NCBI RefSeq assembly: GCF_014202275.1
Contig: NZ_JACHGF010000004.1
Coordinates: forward strand, 270,928 to 334,927
From: Rhabdobacter roseus
Lineage (GTDB): Bacteria > Bacteroidota > Bacteroidia > Cytophagales > Spirosomataceae
Reading direction: 5' to 3'
DNA length: 64,000 nucleotides
Position 1 is the first letter of the stretch. Every line of letters begins with the position of its first letter. Positions 26,264 through 35,104 of the stretch are shown here, in pieces. Under the pieces are notes generated by a model, which saw only the letters and a program-made list of their open reading frames with translations, was not told the origin of the DNA and did not search any database. Position numbers and translations under genes: made by a program.

Positions 26264-27366
26264 GTCGCTTTTTTAGTCAGGTAAGAAACAATCCGTTTGC
26301 TGGCTTGTCCGTCGCCGTAGGGGTTGTAGGTAGGCGTTGGAATGGGCTGGGCCCAGTAGGCCTCCACCGCTTCCACAATTCGTTGGGTACTGGCTCCCAC
26401 CAGGCGTACGGTACCGGCCTCTACGGCTTCGGGGCGCTCGGTGGTATCGCGCATCACGAGTACGGGTTTGCCCAGGGAGGGAGCTTCTTCCTGTACGCCT
26501 CCCGAGTCGGTCAGGATCATCCAGCTTTTGTTCATGGCGTACACAAAATCAGGGTAGTTGAGGGGAGCCGTAAGCAGGAGGTTGGGAATGCCCGACAGGT
26601 ACTTTCTGACGGGTTGCTGTACGTTGGGATTGAGGTGCACCGGGTACACAATGGTGAGCTCCGGCAGGCGCCCGGCCAGCGTTTGGAGGGCCCGACAGAT
26701 CTGCTCAAAGCCCGCGCCGAAGTTCTCGCGCCGGTGCCCCGTAACCAGCAGCACGCGCCGGTTTTCCAAAAATACTTTCTGCACGTCCGGGGGTACTTGA
26801 GCCGAAAATCCAAGTACTTTTTCCCTGGCCCAGAGTAGCGCGTCGATGACGGTATTGCCGGTCATTACGATGCGCTCGGGCTTTATTCCTTCTTTTAGGA
26901 GATTGTCCACATTGCGCTGGGTAGGCGCAAAGTAAGCCGAAGCGAGCCGGTCCACCAGCAGGCGGTTGGCTTCTTCGGGAAAGGGGGCCTGTAAGTCGCC
27001 GGTACGTAAGCCCGCCTCTACGTGTCCTACTTTTATCCCGGCATAAAAAGCCGCCAGGGTAGCGGCCAGGCAAGTGGTGGTGTCGCCGTGGACAAGTACC
27101 CAGTCGGGCCGGAATTGCGCGAATACGTCCCGCATGCCTTCCAGGATTCGGCAGGTAATGCCGGTGAGGTCTTGCCCCGGCTGCATGATGGCTAGGTCAA
27201 AGTCGGTTTTGATTTCAAAAAAAGCCATCACCTGCTCGAGCATTTGGCGGTGTTGCCCCGTTGAGCAGAGCCGGTGCTCAATACCCGGTGTGTGATTGAG
27301 CAATCGAACCAAGGGGGCCATCTTGATGGCTTCGGGACGGGTACCGAATACGGTGAGTACTTTCAT
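26260..27366 (-). CDS. wecB: UDP-N-acetylglucosamine 2-epimerase (non-hydrolysing)
   Basis: 368 residues, usual length. Motifs: VFGTRPEAIKMAPL at the start, VHGDTTTCLA, HVEAGLRTGDLQAPFPEE, TGHRRENFG and LTDSGGVQEEAPSLGKPVLV, all diagnostic. It interconverts UDP-GlcNAc and UDP-ManNAc. With the dehydrogenase at 46277 it could supply UDP-ManNAcA; that pairing is inferred. Overlaps both neighbours by 4 bases (ATGA). Confidence 0.96.
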   Translation of the reverse strand: MKVLTVFGTRPEAIKMAPLVRLLNHTPGIEHRLCSTGQHRQMLEQVMAFFEIKTDFDLAIMQPGQDLTGITCRILEGMRDVFAQFRPDWVLVHGDTTTCLAATLAAFYAGIKVGHVEAGLRTGDLQAPFPEEANRLLVDRLASAYFAPTQRNVDNLLKEGIKPERIVMTGNTVIDALLWAREKVLGFSAQVPPDVQKVFLENRRVLLVTGHRRENFGAGFEQICRALQTLAGRLPELTIVYPVHLNPNVQQPVRKYLSGIPNLLLTAPLNYPDFVYAMNKSWMILTDSGGVQEEAPSLGKPVLVMRDTTERPEAVEAGTVRLVGASTQRIVEAVEAYWAQPIPTPTYNPYGDGQASKRIVSYLTKKAT

Positions 27367-28412
27367 AGAAAAAGGGCCGCAAAATCTCCCCAGTGGTAGT
27401 TGGACAAAGCCCTAAAATTACGATTTCCTGCGCTTTCTAGTACGTCTTTAGGCATAGCAAGTACCATTTGTAGTTTTTCTTTTAAGGTTTCGCCCGGCTG
27501 GTACAGCAATTGGCTCTGTTGGGCCAGGCGCTCCTGCACCGCGCCCAGGGCGGGGGCTACGATCGGCTTAGAAAAACCCATGGCCAGAATCACCGAGCCC
27601 GAATTTTCGATTTGCTTAAAAGGAAGTACCACCAGATCGGCCGCGCTGAGGTAGTAGTGAAGTTCAGAAGGGGGGATGAACGCATCCACGAGCCGGATGC
27701 GCTCGCTAGGTACTTTTTTGATCGCCTCGCCGTAGGCCTGATCCATGATCTTCCCCGCCACCAGCAGGCAGGTATCCGGCGGGTCTATTTGTTGAAAAGC
27801 TTCAAGGAGCTCCAGCACGCCTTTGTAGGGCTTGATCAACCCCAGGTAGAGAAGTACCCTACCGGAGGACGGTATGCCCAGGTACTTGCGCGCTTCTTCT
27901 TGTTGACTATGGGTAGGGTAATACGTCGTGTAATCGCCCTCAGGTACAACCCGAAACCTCGTAGCAGGTACCTGTAGCTCTTGGGCGGCCTTTGCCACGG
28001 AAGTACCGGAGAAAACCCGTATCCACACGCAATGCCCAGCCATAAACCGCTGACAAAACCGGTGGACGGGCACCAGATCCAGGTCGTGCGGCAGGATGTT
28101 GTGCAGCGTCCAGACGAGTTTAACCCGAAAGAGGTACTTTATAATCAAAATCTGTAGGCAAAACAACGGCACGCTCAAGTACGTGAGCCAGCGCCACCGC
28201 CGGTAGTAGTACGACACAATCCAGTCGAAATGCAGGTAGTCGGGTTTGTGCTTCAGTACCGTGCGAAGTACCCCCAGAAACTTATCATCCGCACCGTTGA
28301 ACGCCCATAGCGTGCCGGATTCGTTCAGGCCTTCCATCATCAGGTGCTGGTAGGGGTTATCAGGCCCGGCTACGGGCAGGCAGGCTATTCTTGTGCGTTT
28401 TACCGAAACCAA
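27363..28412 (-). CDS. GT4-family glycosyltransferase
   Basis: 349 residues. LLYLGLIKPYKGVLELLEAF (about 187-206) and the GSVILAMGFSKPIVAPALGAVQE segment (about 272-294) are typical of the donor half of GT4 enzymes. The start is uncertain: the frame opens with TTG at 28412, 13 bases inside the preceding gene, and the first ATG (MMEGLNESG) would remove the first beta strand, so TTG is preferred. Confidence 0.83.
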   Translation of the reverse strand: MVSVKRTRIACLPVAGPDNPYQHLMMEGLNESGTLWAFNGADDKFLGVLRTVLKHKPDYLHFDWIVSYYYRRWRWLTYLSVPLFCLQILIIKYLFRVKLVWTLHNILPHDLDLVPVHRFCQRFMAGHCVWIRVFSGTSVAKAAQELQVPATRFRVVPEGDYTTYYPTHSQQEEARKYLGIPSSGRVLLYLGLIKPYKGVLELLEAFQQIDPPDTCLLVAGKIMDQAYGEAIKKVPSERIRLVDAFIPPSELHYYLSAADLVVLPFKQIENSGSVILAMGFSKPIVAPALGAVQERLAQQSQLLYQPGETLKEKLQMVLAMPKDVLESAGNRNFRALSNYHWGDFAALFL

Positions 28413-28942
28413 GGCTGGTAATTAAAAGTGTATTTTAGTTGACTCCCGCGTTGGCCAATTTTTCTGGCAGGTACCCCGGCTACAATGGTCATGGGAGGGA
28501 CATCTTTAGTTACAACGCTGCCGGCAGCAATCACACACCCTCTTCCTAGCCTGACCCTAGGTAAAATGGTGGCCCTAGAAGCGATCCATACATAATCTTC
28601 AATGAAAACATCGCCACCTTTATCGGCGTAGTAGTCATCATGGGGGTCATGGGAGAGAGTCCAGATATTTACCTCTTGGGCTATATCTACGTTTTTTCCT
28701 AATTGGATTTGCCCCCCTCTTCCATCTAGGAGTACTTTCTTGTTGATCACACTGCCCTCGCCTAAGCTTATATTTTTGCCGTTTCTGATATCCACTCCCA
28801 TAGCTACAAAGCAGCGGACATCCATTTGGCCAAGTACCCTTTTAAGGAAAAACTTTCTAACGAAAAAGAATGGAATATACATGATCCATTCCTGGAACAA
28901 GTAGTTCCTAAAGCTAAAAAAAACAACTAGCAACGACTTCAT
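28400..28942 (-). CDS. hexapeptide-repeat acyltransferase (WcaF/LbH family)
   Basis: 180 residues. A left-handed beta-helix is seen from about 45 to 165 (NISLGEGSVINKKVLLDG, VFIEDYVWIASRATI, VRLGRGCVIAAGSVVTKDVPPM), with TLSHDPHDDYYADKGG in the active-site loop. It is probably an O-acetyltransferase that decorates the glycan. The first 40 residues are hydrophobic and aromatic. It lies between a methyltransferase and a glycosyltransferase, so it is part of the decorating set. Confidence 0.85.
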   Translation of the reverse strand: MKSLLVVFFSFRNYLFQEWIMYIPFFFVRKFFLKRVLGQMDVRCFVAMGVDIRNGKNISLGEGSVINKKVLLDGRGGQIQLGKNVDIAQEVNIWTLSHDPHDDYYADKGGDVFIEDYVWIASRATILPRVRLGRGCVIAAGSVVTKDVPPMTIVAGVPARKIGQRGSQLKYTFNYQPWFR

Positions 28943-28958
28943 AAATCCAATAGCGGTT

Positions 28959-29747
28959 CTATTTTAATCCCCACTTTTTTAACTGTATATAAATACGTTG
29001 TTTTAGAGAAGGCTTATGTATATAAGTCGGAATGTAGAAACAGCGCAGGTCTTTTTCTAAGAAGGAAACCGTTTTATAGGCTAAGGGAAATCCCAAAGCA
29101 TAGTTTGATCGATGCGCTACATTGTCAAAGGCACTTGCGTATAAATTGTAATAGTTATTATGGACAATAAATAATTTGTTGAAACCGATAAGTAGAGCAG
29201 AGAAATTTGACGATTTTTTTAAAAACGCTATAAGCGCTTCGGTAACCCCCGGCCATTCGCTTCGAAAAGGATCGTCTAGAATAATTACTCCATAGGGATG
29301 AACGGCTTCTGCGGCTAGTTCTAAATCACTTAGGGCTTCCTGGCACGAATGCCCACCATCAATATGAAACATGCGGTAAGAACGGCCAATTTCTTTGACA
29401 GAAAGGTGATTAGAAGATTTTTCAAATAGGGTAATATCTGATCTTTTAAGTACCCTATGGAGGTGATTTAAGAAAATCACCTTGTCTCCTTTTCCAGAAG
29501 TAGAAATATTTTGCGTTTGATAGTTGAAAAGATCACAAATGCGTAGGTCCTCAGTGTCACTTAAAAACTGATGAAGAAATAGGGCACTTTTTCCATGGTG
29601 GACACCAATTTCAAATATATCTCCTGAATATTGGTTTTGTTTCTGTACTTCATCAAATAAAGCGAGAGCCATCGCGGCTTCCTCTGAAAACCATCCGGCA
29701 ATTTTATTTATATTTTGATAGGCCTTTTTGGCTTGGGAATATTCCAT
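28959..29747 (-). CDS. class I SAM-dependent methyltransferase (Methyltransf_24-like)
   Basis: 262 residues. The SAM-binding strand FEIGVHHGKSALFLHQF (about 45-61) and MFHIDGGHSCQEALSDLELA with VIILDDPF (about 131-160) fit the CmcI/Methyltransf_24 group of sugar and glycan methyltransferases. Base composition is AT-rich, unlike its neighbours, and the GTAC motif is nearly absent, so it was probably acquired. There are 19 bases between its start and the stop of the gene before it. Confidence 0.8.
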   Translation of the reverse strand: MEYSQAKKAYQNINKIAGWFSEEAAMALALFDEVQKQNQYSGDIFEIGVHHGKSALFLHQFLSDTEDLRICDLFNYQTQNISTSGKGDKVIFLNHLHRVLKRSDITLFEKSSNHLSVKEIGRSYRMFHIDGGHSCQEALSDLELAAEAVHPYGVIILDDPFRSEWPGVTEALIAFLKKSSNFSALLIGFNKLFIVHNNYYNLYASAFDNVAHRSNYALGFPLAYKTVSFLEKDLRCFYIPTYIHKPSLKQRIYIQLKKWGLK

Positions 29748-29766
29748 TTTGTAGCTGTGCTATTTT

Positions 29767-31035
29767 TTAGATAAGCCCTTGTACTAATTCCGTAAAAGAT
29801 TTCAACGGGTATTGCTGTTGCACTAGCTGGTTAAGCTCCTGGTATTTGGGCTGCGTTGGATCTTCCAGCACGGCCCGGAGCGCCTCTTCGGACTTAACCG
29901 CATTTTGCGGAGCTAAGTTAATCAAATGCCTGTCGTTTTGGTACTGGTGAATGAAGTTGTAGAGGCTTAGACCTTCCTGCGTGCTGTACCCAAAGTCCAG
30001 GATGAAGGAGGGCGTACCGGTAAAACAGGCCTCCAGGCCCATGGTAGTACCCAGGTGAAAAAACGCCTCTGCCTGCTCGATGGTAGCGTACTTTTGGTGA
30101 ATATGTACCTCGCTAACCGACGTATCACTGCCCCGGAAGTCATCATCAAGTACCAGATTAGGGAGCTGCCTTAGCTCTTCATAGTAAGTCCAGTTGGTCA
30201 GCACCGGGTAAGGCCGCACTACCAGCCGCCAAGTAGGTTGAGCCTGGGCAAGTACCTGGGCAAGTACCTTCACCCGCCGAAGCTCATCCGGTACCAGGTC
30301 CGTGATGCCAATGGCACAGCCAAAATACACGTAGGGAAAGGGGTACTTGGGCGCTGGCATTGGGGCGTGGCGTTTGTACTCATTAATATACCCAAACTGG
30401 CTGGCACCAAGTACCTTTACTTGGGCTGGCTCAATTCCTTGGAGCGAAACGACATCCGCCCGAATCCCTTCCGACCAGCAGAGGTACTTTACTTTTTTGG
30501 AAAAACACGTGTGCTTGCAGGGATGATCCCAACTGTACACGTAGACCCGCACGGCTTTTTTTTCGCGGATGAGGCGGGCCAGCAGGTAGTCATCAGCAAT
30601 GGCCGTAAAGCAGATAAAGTGATCGATGTCGTCTAGTAAAGTACCTTGCTGGTAGCGCAGTTGCCGCAGGTAGGTATCGTACGAAAGGAATTTAGGGAGC
30701 CGCTGTATCCATTGGAGGAGCCGTCGGCCTTTGGCTTGCTGGACCGGGTCGGGATTATTACTAACCTTGAAAAGCTCCATGAGAAAAAAGTTGGAGCGAC
30801 TTTGGGGTAATCGTTTGAATAGCAAATAAAATCGCTCCCAAAAACGATTCCAAGGGGTACTTTGGCGTTCTTGAATGAGGCGAAATTCGACCTGGGGAGG
30901 GATGTACTTTTGGATAACTCCGGCCTGCTCGGCCTTGGAAAACACAACGACCTCCTGTTGAGCGGCTACTTCGGCAATCACGCGCCGAACATCGTTACGG
31001 AAATCGAAAAAAGAAACGACGAAGGCGATTTTCAT
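29767..31035 (-). CDS. surface-polysaccharide protein, probable GT-B glycosyltransferase
   Basis: 422 residues, no membrane segment. KIAFVVSFFDFRNDV at the start, YVYSWDHPCKHTCF, VKYLCWSEGIRADV, WRLVVRPYPVLTNW and FHLGTTMGLEACFTGTPSFILDFG suggest two Rossmann halves as in GT-B enzymes; the last string recalls the donor site of CDP-glycerol or fucosyl-type transferases. I do not recognise the exact family. It overlaps the preceding GT4 gene by 4 bases, which supports a role in glycan assembly. Confidence 0.62.
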   Translation of the reverse strand: MKIAFVVSFFDFRNDVRRVIAEVAAQQEVVVFSKAEQAGVIQKYIPPQVEFRLIQERQSTPWNRFWERFYLLFKRLPQSRSNFFLMELFKVSNNPDPVQQAKGRRLLQWIQRLPKFLSYDTYLRQLRYQQGTLLDDIDHFICFTAIADDYLLARLIREKKAVRVYVYSWDHPCKHTCFSKKVKYLCWSEGIRADVVSLQGIEPAQVKVLGASQFGYINEYKRHAPMPAPKYPFPYVYFGCAIGITDLVPDELRRVKVLAQVLAQAQPTWRLVVRPYPVLTNWTYYEELRQLPNLVLDDDFRGSDTSVSEVHIHQKYATIEQAEAFFHLGTTMGLEACFTGTPSFILDFGYSTQEGLSLYNFIHQYQNDRHLINLAPQNAVKSEEALRAVLEDPTQPKYQELNQLVQQQYPLKSFTELVQGLI

Positions 31036-32204
31036 AACTGATTCAAAATGTCAAACCACTTTTTTACCTGTACCTGTGCCTCGAAGTTTTCCAGCACGCG
31101 CTGTCGGCCTTTGCGGCCCGCTTCCCGCCGCCGCTCCTCGCTTTCCAGAAAATACAGAATCCCCTCTGCCAGCCCTTCGGGCGTGCGGTCTTTAACCAGG
31201 TACCCCGTCTCGGCATCTACTACCTCGCGTACGCCGGCTACGTCCATGGCTACTACGGGTTTTTCCACTAAAAAAGCTTCTAATACCACCAATGGAAAAG
31301 CTTCCATACGGGAAGGCAGGACAAATATATCCAGCTGGCTATAGAAATCATTAACTTCTGAGGTATAAGGCAAAAACTGAAAGTAGGAAGATAGCCCTTC
31401 GCGCTCAATCGTTTTTAGCAAAGCCCGGTAGTAAGGGTGGTTTTGAGAGGCCCCTGGCTGACCGCCGAGCCATAAAAACTGAAACGGTTGGTGAGGTACT
31501 TTTCCTTTTAATAAAGCGCAAGCTTGGATAAAGGTATCTATACCTTTCCGGTAAATAAGGGAGCCCGCTCCGCCAATGAGGAGGGTATCAGCTTCAATGC
31601 CCTCTTTTAAAAGTGTATTTTTAGTAAGTTGAGAGGGACGAACATGGCTATCATGTACCGTTTCATGTACGATCGTCATTTTATTCTCGTCAACGCCGTA
31701 TACAGTGCTGTAAAATTTTAAAGCGGCCTGTGCCGGACTTATTATGACATCGGCTTTGTGCAAAAGTAAATCTACCCATTCGCTGCGCATACGCTGAGTA
31801 ACCACAAATCCCATTTCGTGAATATGTACTACTAATTTTCTGCCTGAATGGACGGCTGCCAGACTAAATTCGTGTTCGTTGATGGTATTGATGTAGATAG
31901 CGGCCGGATTTATCCTTTTTATAAGAAACTGACAATATACCTTTTTCAGACTTACAAAAATGGGCATAAAGAAGCGCCGCAGAAGGCGTCGAAGCCAGGA
32001 TGTCTCGTCCAGCGGAAAAGTATAAAGTACCCCAAACTGTCTAAATGATTCGTGCTTAGCCCCACGTTGATGACTGAGTATATGAAACTCTAACGAAGAA
32101 GCCGCTAAGGCTGATAAGAGATTGAAAAGTACCTGGGTATCACCACCAGCGCCCGTGTGGGACAAAATAAGTAGAATCTTTTTTTTGGAAGAGCGCTGAG
32201 ACAT
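31032..32204 (-). CDS. GT4-family glycosyltransferase
   Basis: 390 residues. Nucleotide-sugar half with GGAGSLIYRKGIDTFIQAC (about 209-227), FLPYTSEVNDFYSQLDIFVLPSRMEAFPLVVLEAF and DVAGVREVVD, a textbook GT4 profile. N-terminal KKKILLILSHTGAGGDTQVLF binds the acceptor side. It starts at the border of the AT-rich block: a 139-base spacer (32205-32343) separates it from the AT-rich gene upstream in the operon. Confidence 0.9.
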   Translation of the reverse strand: MSQRSSKKKILLILSHTGAGGDTQVLFNLLSALAASSLEFHILSHQRGAKHESFRQFGVLYTFPLDETSWLRRLLRRFFMPIFVSLKKVYCQFLIKRINPAAIYINTINEHEFSLAAVHSGRKLVVHIHEMGFVVTQRMRSEWVDLLLHKADVIISPAQAALKFYSTVYGVDENKMTIVHETVHDSHVRPSQLTKNTLLKEGIEADTLLIGGAGSLIYRKGIDTFIQACALLKGKVPHQPFQFLWLGGQPGASQNHPYYRALLKTIEREGLSSYFQFLPYTSEVNDFYSQLDIFVLPSRMEAFPLVVLEAFLVEKPVVAMDVAGVREVVDAETGYLVKDRTPEGLAEGILYFLESEERRREAGRKGRQRVLENFEAQVQVKKWFDILNQL

Positions 32205-32343
32205 AAGTACTTACGCAGATAAAATTTGCCGCCGAGCCTGGTTGCTCGACAGAAAAGCTTTGACCGGCTTCTTTCGAAGTAGTTTAGCTATTGATTGCGC
32301 TTTAATTCAACATCCAATTGCGCTTGGATATGGAATAGAAAAT
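32205..32343. other. spacer inside the polysaccharide operon
   Basis: The longest gap within the locus. I find no clear promoter or hairpin. It marks the junction between the AT-rich genes and GC-richer ones, so it may be a recombination border. Confidence 0.5.
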
Positions 32344-33570
32344 TTATTTATCCTGAAAAAAATTCAGGTATGATTCTACGCAATAATTCATATCAAATTT
32401 CTGAAAGGCCGCCTTAGCTATTTCCCCGTGCTTTATTTTTAAATTAGGATCTAGAATATAGGCCCTCATAGCGCTCGTTAAAGCCTCTTGGTCAGGTCTA
32501 TTTGATTCGGTAAGGGGTATTAGAAAGCCAGCTTTTTCATCCTGATCAGAAACCATAGTACTAATATCGCCCGTATTACAGGCAATGACTGGTTTGTTTG
32601 CGTATAAGTACTCAATTACAGAATTAGGTAGGCTTTCGCCAGAAAAATAGGTAGGAAGTATCGTAACATCCATCAAATGGACCCACTCTAAAGGGCTATA
32701 GCTGGGGCCCGTAAATAGAATATTGTCATGGGTATATTCCTCCTTGAGGCCATCAATGTATGGGGTACGATCGCACACCAAAATTAAATGTATATTACTA
32801 AACCCTTCATTTATTAATCCCATAAAGGAATTAAGCAAAAATTTCCATCCTTTTTCCTTAATTCCTCGAGCTACCATTCCGAAAATCAACCTGTCGCCTG
32901 GAATATTATATTCGCTTCTTTCTTTTTTTACAAAATGGTTTGGCTGAAACCCATAGTATATTTTTTTTTGTTTGACATTATTAACTGTTTCCTGAGAAAG
33001 GTAGCTGTTTATTTTTTTGTTTTTATCGGATGCTAGTATAATACCATTGGCCCTTTTGAAAACACATTCGGATTTTTCAATAAAATCATGGTCTATATAA
33101 TCTAATTTAAACTTTTCATAGTAACCACCGTGCAGAAAAGTTTCATAGCAGCCATGCATAGATACAAACCAACGAATGTTTGTATTTTTTATAATTTGAA
33201 AGACCATCCAATCACTCGCAAATAAATGAGAGTTTATAACATTTATTTTTTCAGATAGGATAATAAACTTAAGGCGGTTAACGATAAGTCTATCGGTTAT
33301 ATCCTTTCGGAAAGTTTTGTAGCCCAATCTATACAAGGCGTTACCTACTTTTCCTACAAGCCAATTCGAGATTTTAGTATAGGTGAAAACAGATACTATT
33401 TTTACATTTAAGCCATTTAAAAAGGATTGCTCTAGTTGCTTGTCGCGCTCGTTAGGGTATAGCACATAAATTATAATATTATGATTAGGAGCTAGGGCTC
33501 TTACAAGGCGCAGCAAGAAAGTTTGTGCTCCGCCAAGGTTTAAGCAGTCAATTACAAAAAGTATATTCAT
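32344..33570 (-). CDS. GT4-family glycosyltransferase (AT-rich, probably acquired)
   Basis: 408 residues. N-terminal NILFVIDCLNLGGAQTFLLRL, FGMVARGIKEKGWKFLLNSF (about 226-245), LPTYFSGESLPNSVIEYLYANKP (E-x7-E region, about 305-327) and NTGDISTMV identify a GT4 enzyme. The coding sequence is about one-third GC by eye in sampled lines, and the GTAC motif falls to chance level, both unlike the host genes. This points to horizontal acquisition of a serotype-specific segment. Confidence 0.88.
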   Translation of the reverse strand: MNILFVIDCLNLGGAQTFLLRLVRALAPNHNIIIYVLYPNERDKQLEQSFLNGLNVKIVSVFTYTKISNWLVGKVGNALYRLGYKTFRKDITDRLIVNRLKFIILSEKINVINSHLFASDWMVFQIIKNTNIRWFVSMHGCYETFLHGGYYEKFKLDYIDHDFIEKSECVFKRANGIILASDKNKKINSYLSQETVNNVKQKKIYYGFQPNHFVKKERSEYNIPGDRLIFGMVARGIKEKGWKFLLNSFMGLINEGFSNIHLILVCDRTPYIDGLKEEYTHDNILFTGPSYSPLEWVHLMDVTILPTYFSGESLPNSVIEYLYANKPVIACNTGDISTMVSDQDEKAGFLIPLTESNRPDQEALTSAMRAYILDPNLKIKHGEIAKAAFQKFDMNYCVESYLNFFQDK

Positions 33571-33588
33571 CTCTTACCCTGACAAAAA

Positions 33589-34302
33589 TTATTTAGTTGC
33601 TATAACACTAAACCCAAGCGGCATAACATGATCTGTGAATTTTTTGGGCGGACGATCTTTTTTTTGAAGCCATTCTATCAATGGGACACTAAACCGTATG
33701 AGCCATTTTCTATATAATCCTTTCGGCAAGTATATGCCAAACACGTGGGAAATCATTTGCCCTAAACAAGCATACCAGCCTCCAGTTGCTTTAACAGATA
33801 TGCTATTTTCTTCAAAGCCTGCTTCCATCAGTATGCGTTTTATTGAAAATGGTGTGTACCGATATTCATCATAGGGTACTTCATGAAGAGGCCATAAAAA
33901 GGGAACGGTTAAAAATAAAACACCCTCGGGCTTCAATATGCGGTAGGCTTCTTTTCCAACCTGCACAGGGTTTGATAAATGTTCAAATACCTCGGTAGCC
34001 ATACAACTTTCTACGCTTTCGTTGTCAAAAGGTAGTGTTTTGCCATCCCAATATTTCTCTGGCTTCACCCTTAAATGATATGAAGTTCCTTCCCATTCTA
34101 CGCCAATGTAGTTAGTAACAGACGAATTTTCTAAAATATATTCGCGATACGGCTTTATCCCACATCCTATATCTACCAATGTTCCCTTTAAGACGGGGAG
34201 AGTTTCTGTTACAGCATTGAGTAGGGCTTTCCGGATGACATACAAAATATAATGCTTCCGGATGGAGGGGGCTAAAAATACTTCTTTATCGATATTTTCC
34301 AT
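33589..34302 (-). CDS. class I SAM-dependent methyltransferase
   Basis: 237 residues. The SAM motif VDIGCGIKPYREYI (about 43-56), MATEVFEHLSNPVQ and the KEAYRILKPEGVLFLTVPF string identify a Methyltransf_11-type enzyme. It is AT-rich like its neighbours and starts 1 base after the TylF-type gene. In ABC-exported glycans, methylation of the terminal sugar often ends the chain; two methyltransferases next to wzt make that a reasonable guess here. Confidence 0.86.
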   Translation of the reverse strand: MENIDKEVFLAPSIRKHYILYVIRKALLNAVTETLPVLKGTLVDIGCGIKPYREYILENSSVTNYIGVEWEGTSYHLRVKPEKYWDGKTLPFDNESVESCMATEVFEHLSNPVQVGKEAYRILKPEGVLFLTVPFLWPLHEVPYDEYRYTPFSIKRILMEAGFEENSISVKATGGWYACLGQMISHVFGIYLPKGLYRKWLIRFSVPLIEWLQKKDRPPKKFTDHVMPLGFSVIATK

Positions 34303-34303
34303 A

Positions 34304-35104
34304 TTATATCTTTATGGCCATACGGCCTGTGTAATCAATGCGCATTAAAAAAATAGGTATATTATTCTCTTGAAAATATTCGTCTACTGCCTGTCTACAG
34401 CCTTTCCAATGGCCATAGTCATCAATAATCAAGATGCCTCCTGGGACTAATCTTGGAAATAGATGATTTAACTCGTGTTTAGTTGATTCATACCAATCAG
34501 TATCTAGTCTTAGCAAAGCGATTTTATCGGGCAAATGATGGGGAATGGTGTCTTCTACCTTCCCTTCGATAAAGTGTATATTTTCTTTAGGATATTCAGT
34601 TGATAGCAAATTTTGTTGAACTTCTTCTAAAGCAGAGTAACACCAAACACTGTCGGAAATAGATTTAGAGCTAGCATTTAATTGGATTTCCGCTTTTTGT
34701 CCATCTATGGATTCATCCTTTTCGGATGGCGTGCTCATGCCATCGAAGGTATCGTATAGATGAAGATTTCTCGTCTTTTCCCCGAGGTTAGCCAGAGTAA
34801 GAGCCATAACCATAGAACTACCCCCTTTCCACACCCCACATTCCACAAAATCGCCTTCGATTTTTTGCTTTACCAAGTATTCTATAGCCCTAATTAAATT
34901 TACTAGACGCTCCTGGCTCGTCATCGTATAGGGTAAAGCCTGCTGAATAATATCTTTTTCGAAAGAGGTAAAATCAGAATAGAGCCAGTACCAATAATCT
35001 TTTTCTTGGTCTGATGTTTCATTCTCTACTGGCTCTTGGATTGGTTTGCTTTCTTCTACCGGATAATTTATTAATTCCAGAACTTTTTTTGTCAATTTTT
35101 TCAT
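34304..35104 (-). CDS. TylF/MycF-family O-methyltransferase
   Basis: 266 residues from the ATG at 35104, which overlaps the wzt stop as ATGA; longer upstream starts lie inside wzt and are rejected. Motifs: FVECGVWKGGSSMVMALT (SAM loop), LYDTFDGMSTP, LRLDTDWYESTKHEL and ILIIDDYGHWKG, whose acidic residues bind the metal in MycF. It should methylate a sugar hydroxyl. The gene is AT-rich, so the composition break falls close to the wzt/tylF border. Confidence 0.9.
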   Translation of the reverse strand: MKKLTKKVLELINYPVEESKPIQEPVENETSDQEKDYWYWLYSDFTSFEKDIIQQALPYTMTSQERLVNLIRAIEYLVKQKIEGDFVECGVWKGGSSMVMALTLANLGEKTRNLHLYDTFDGMSTPSEKDESIDGQKAEIQLNASSKSISDSVWCYSALEEVQQNLLSTEYPKENIHFIEGKVEDTIPHHLPDKIALLRLDTDWYESTKHELNHLFPRLVPGGILIIDDYGHWKGCRQAVDEYFQENNIPIFLMRIDYTGRMAIKI

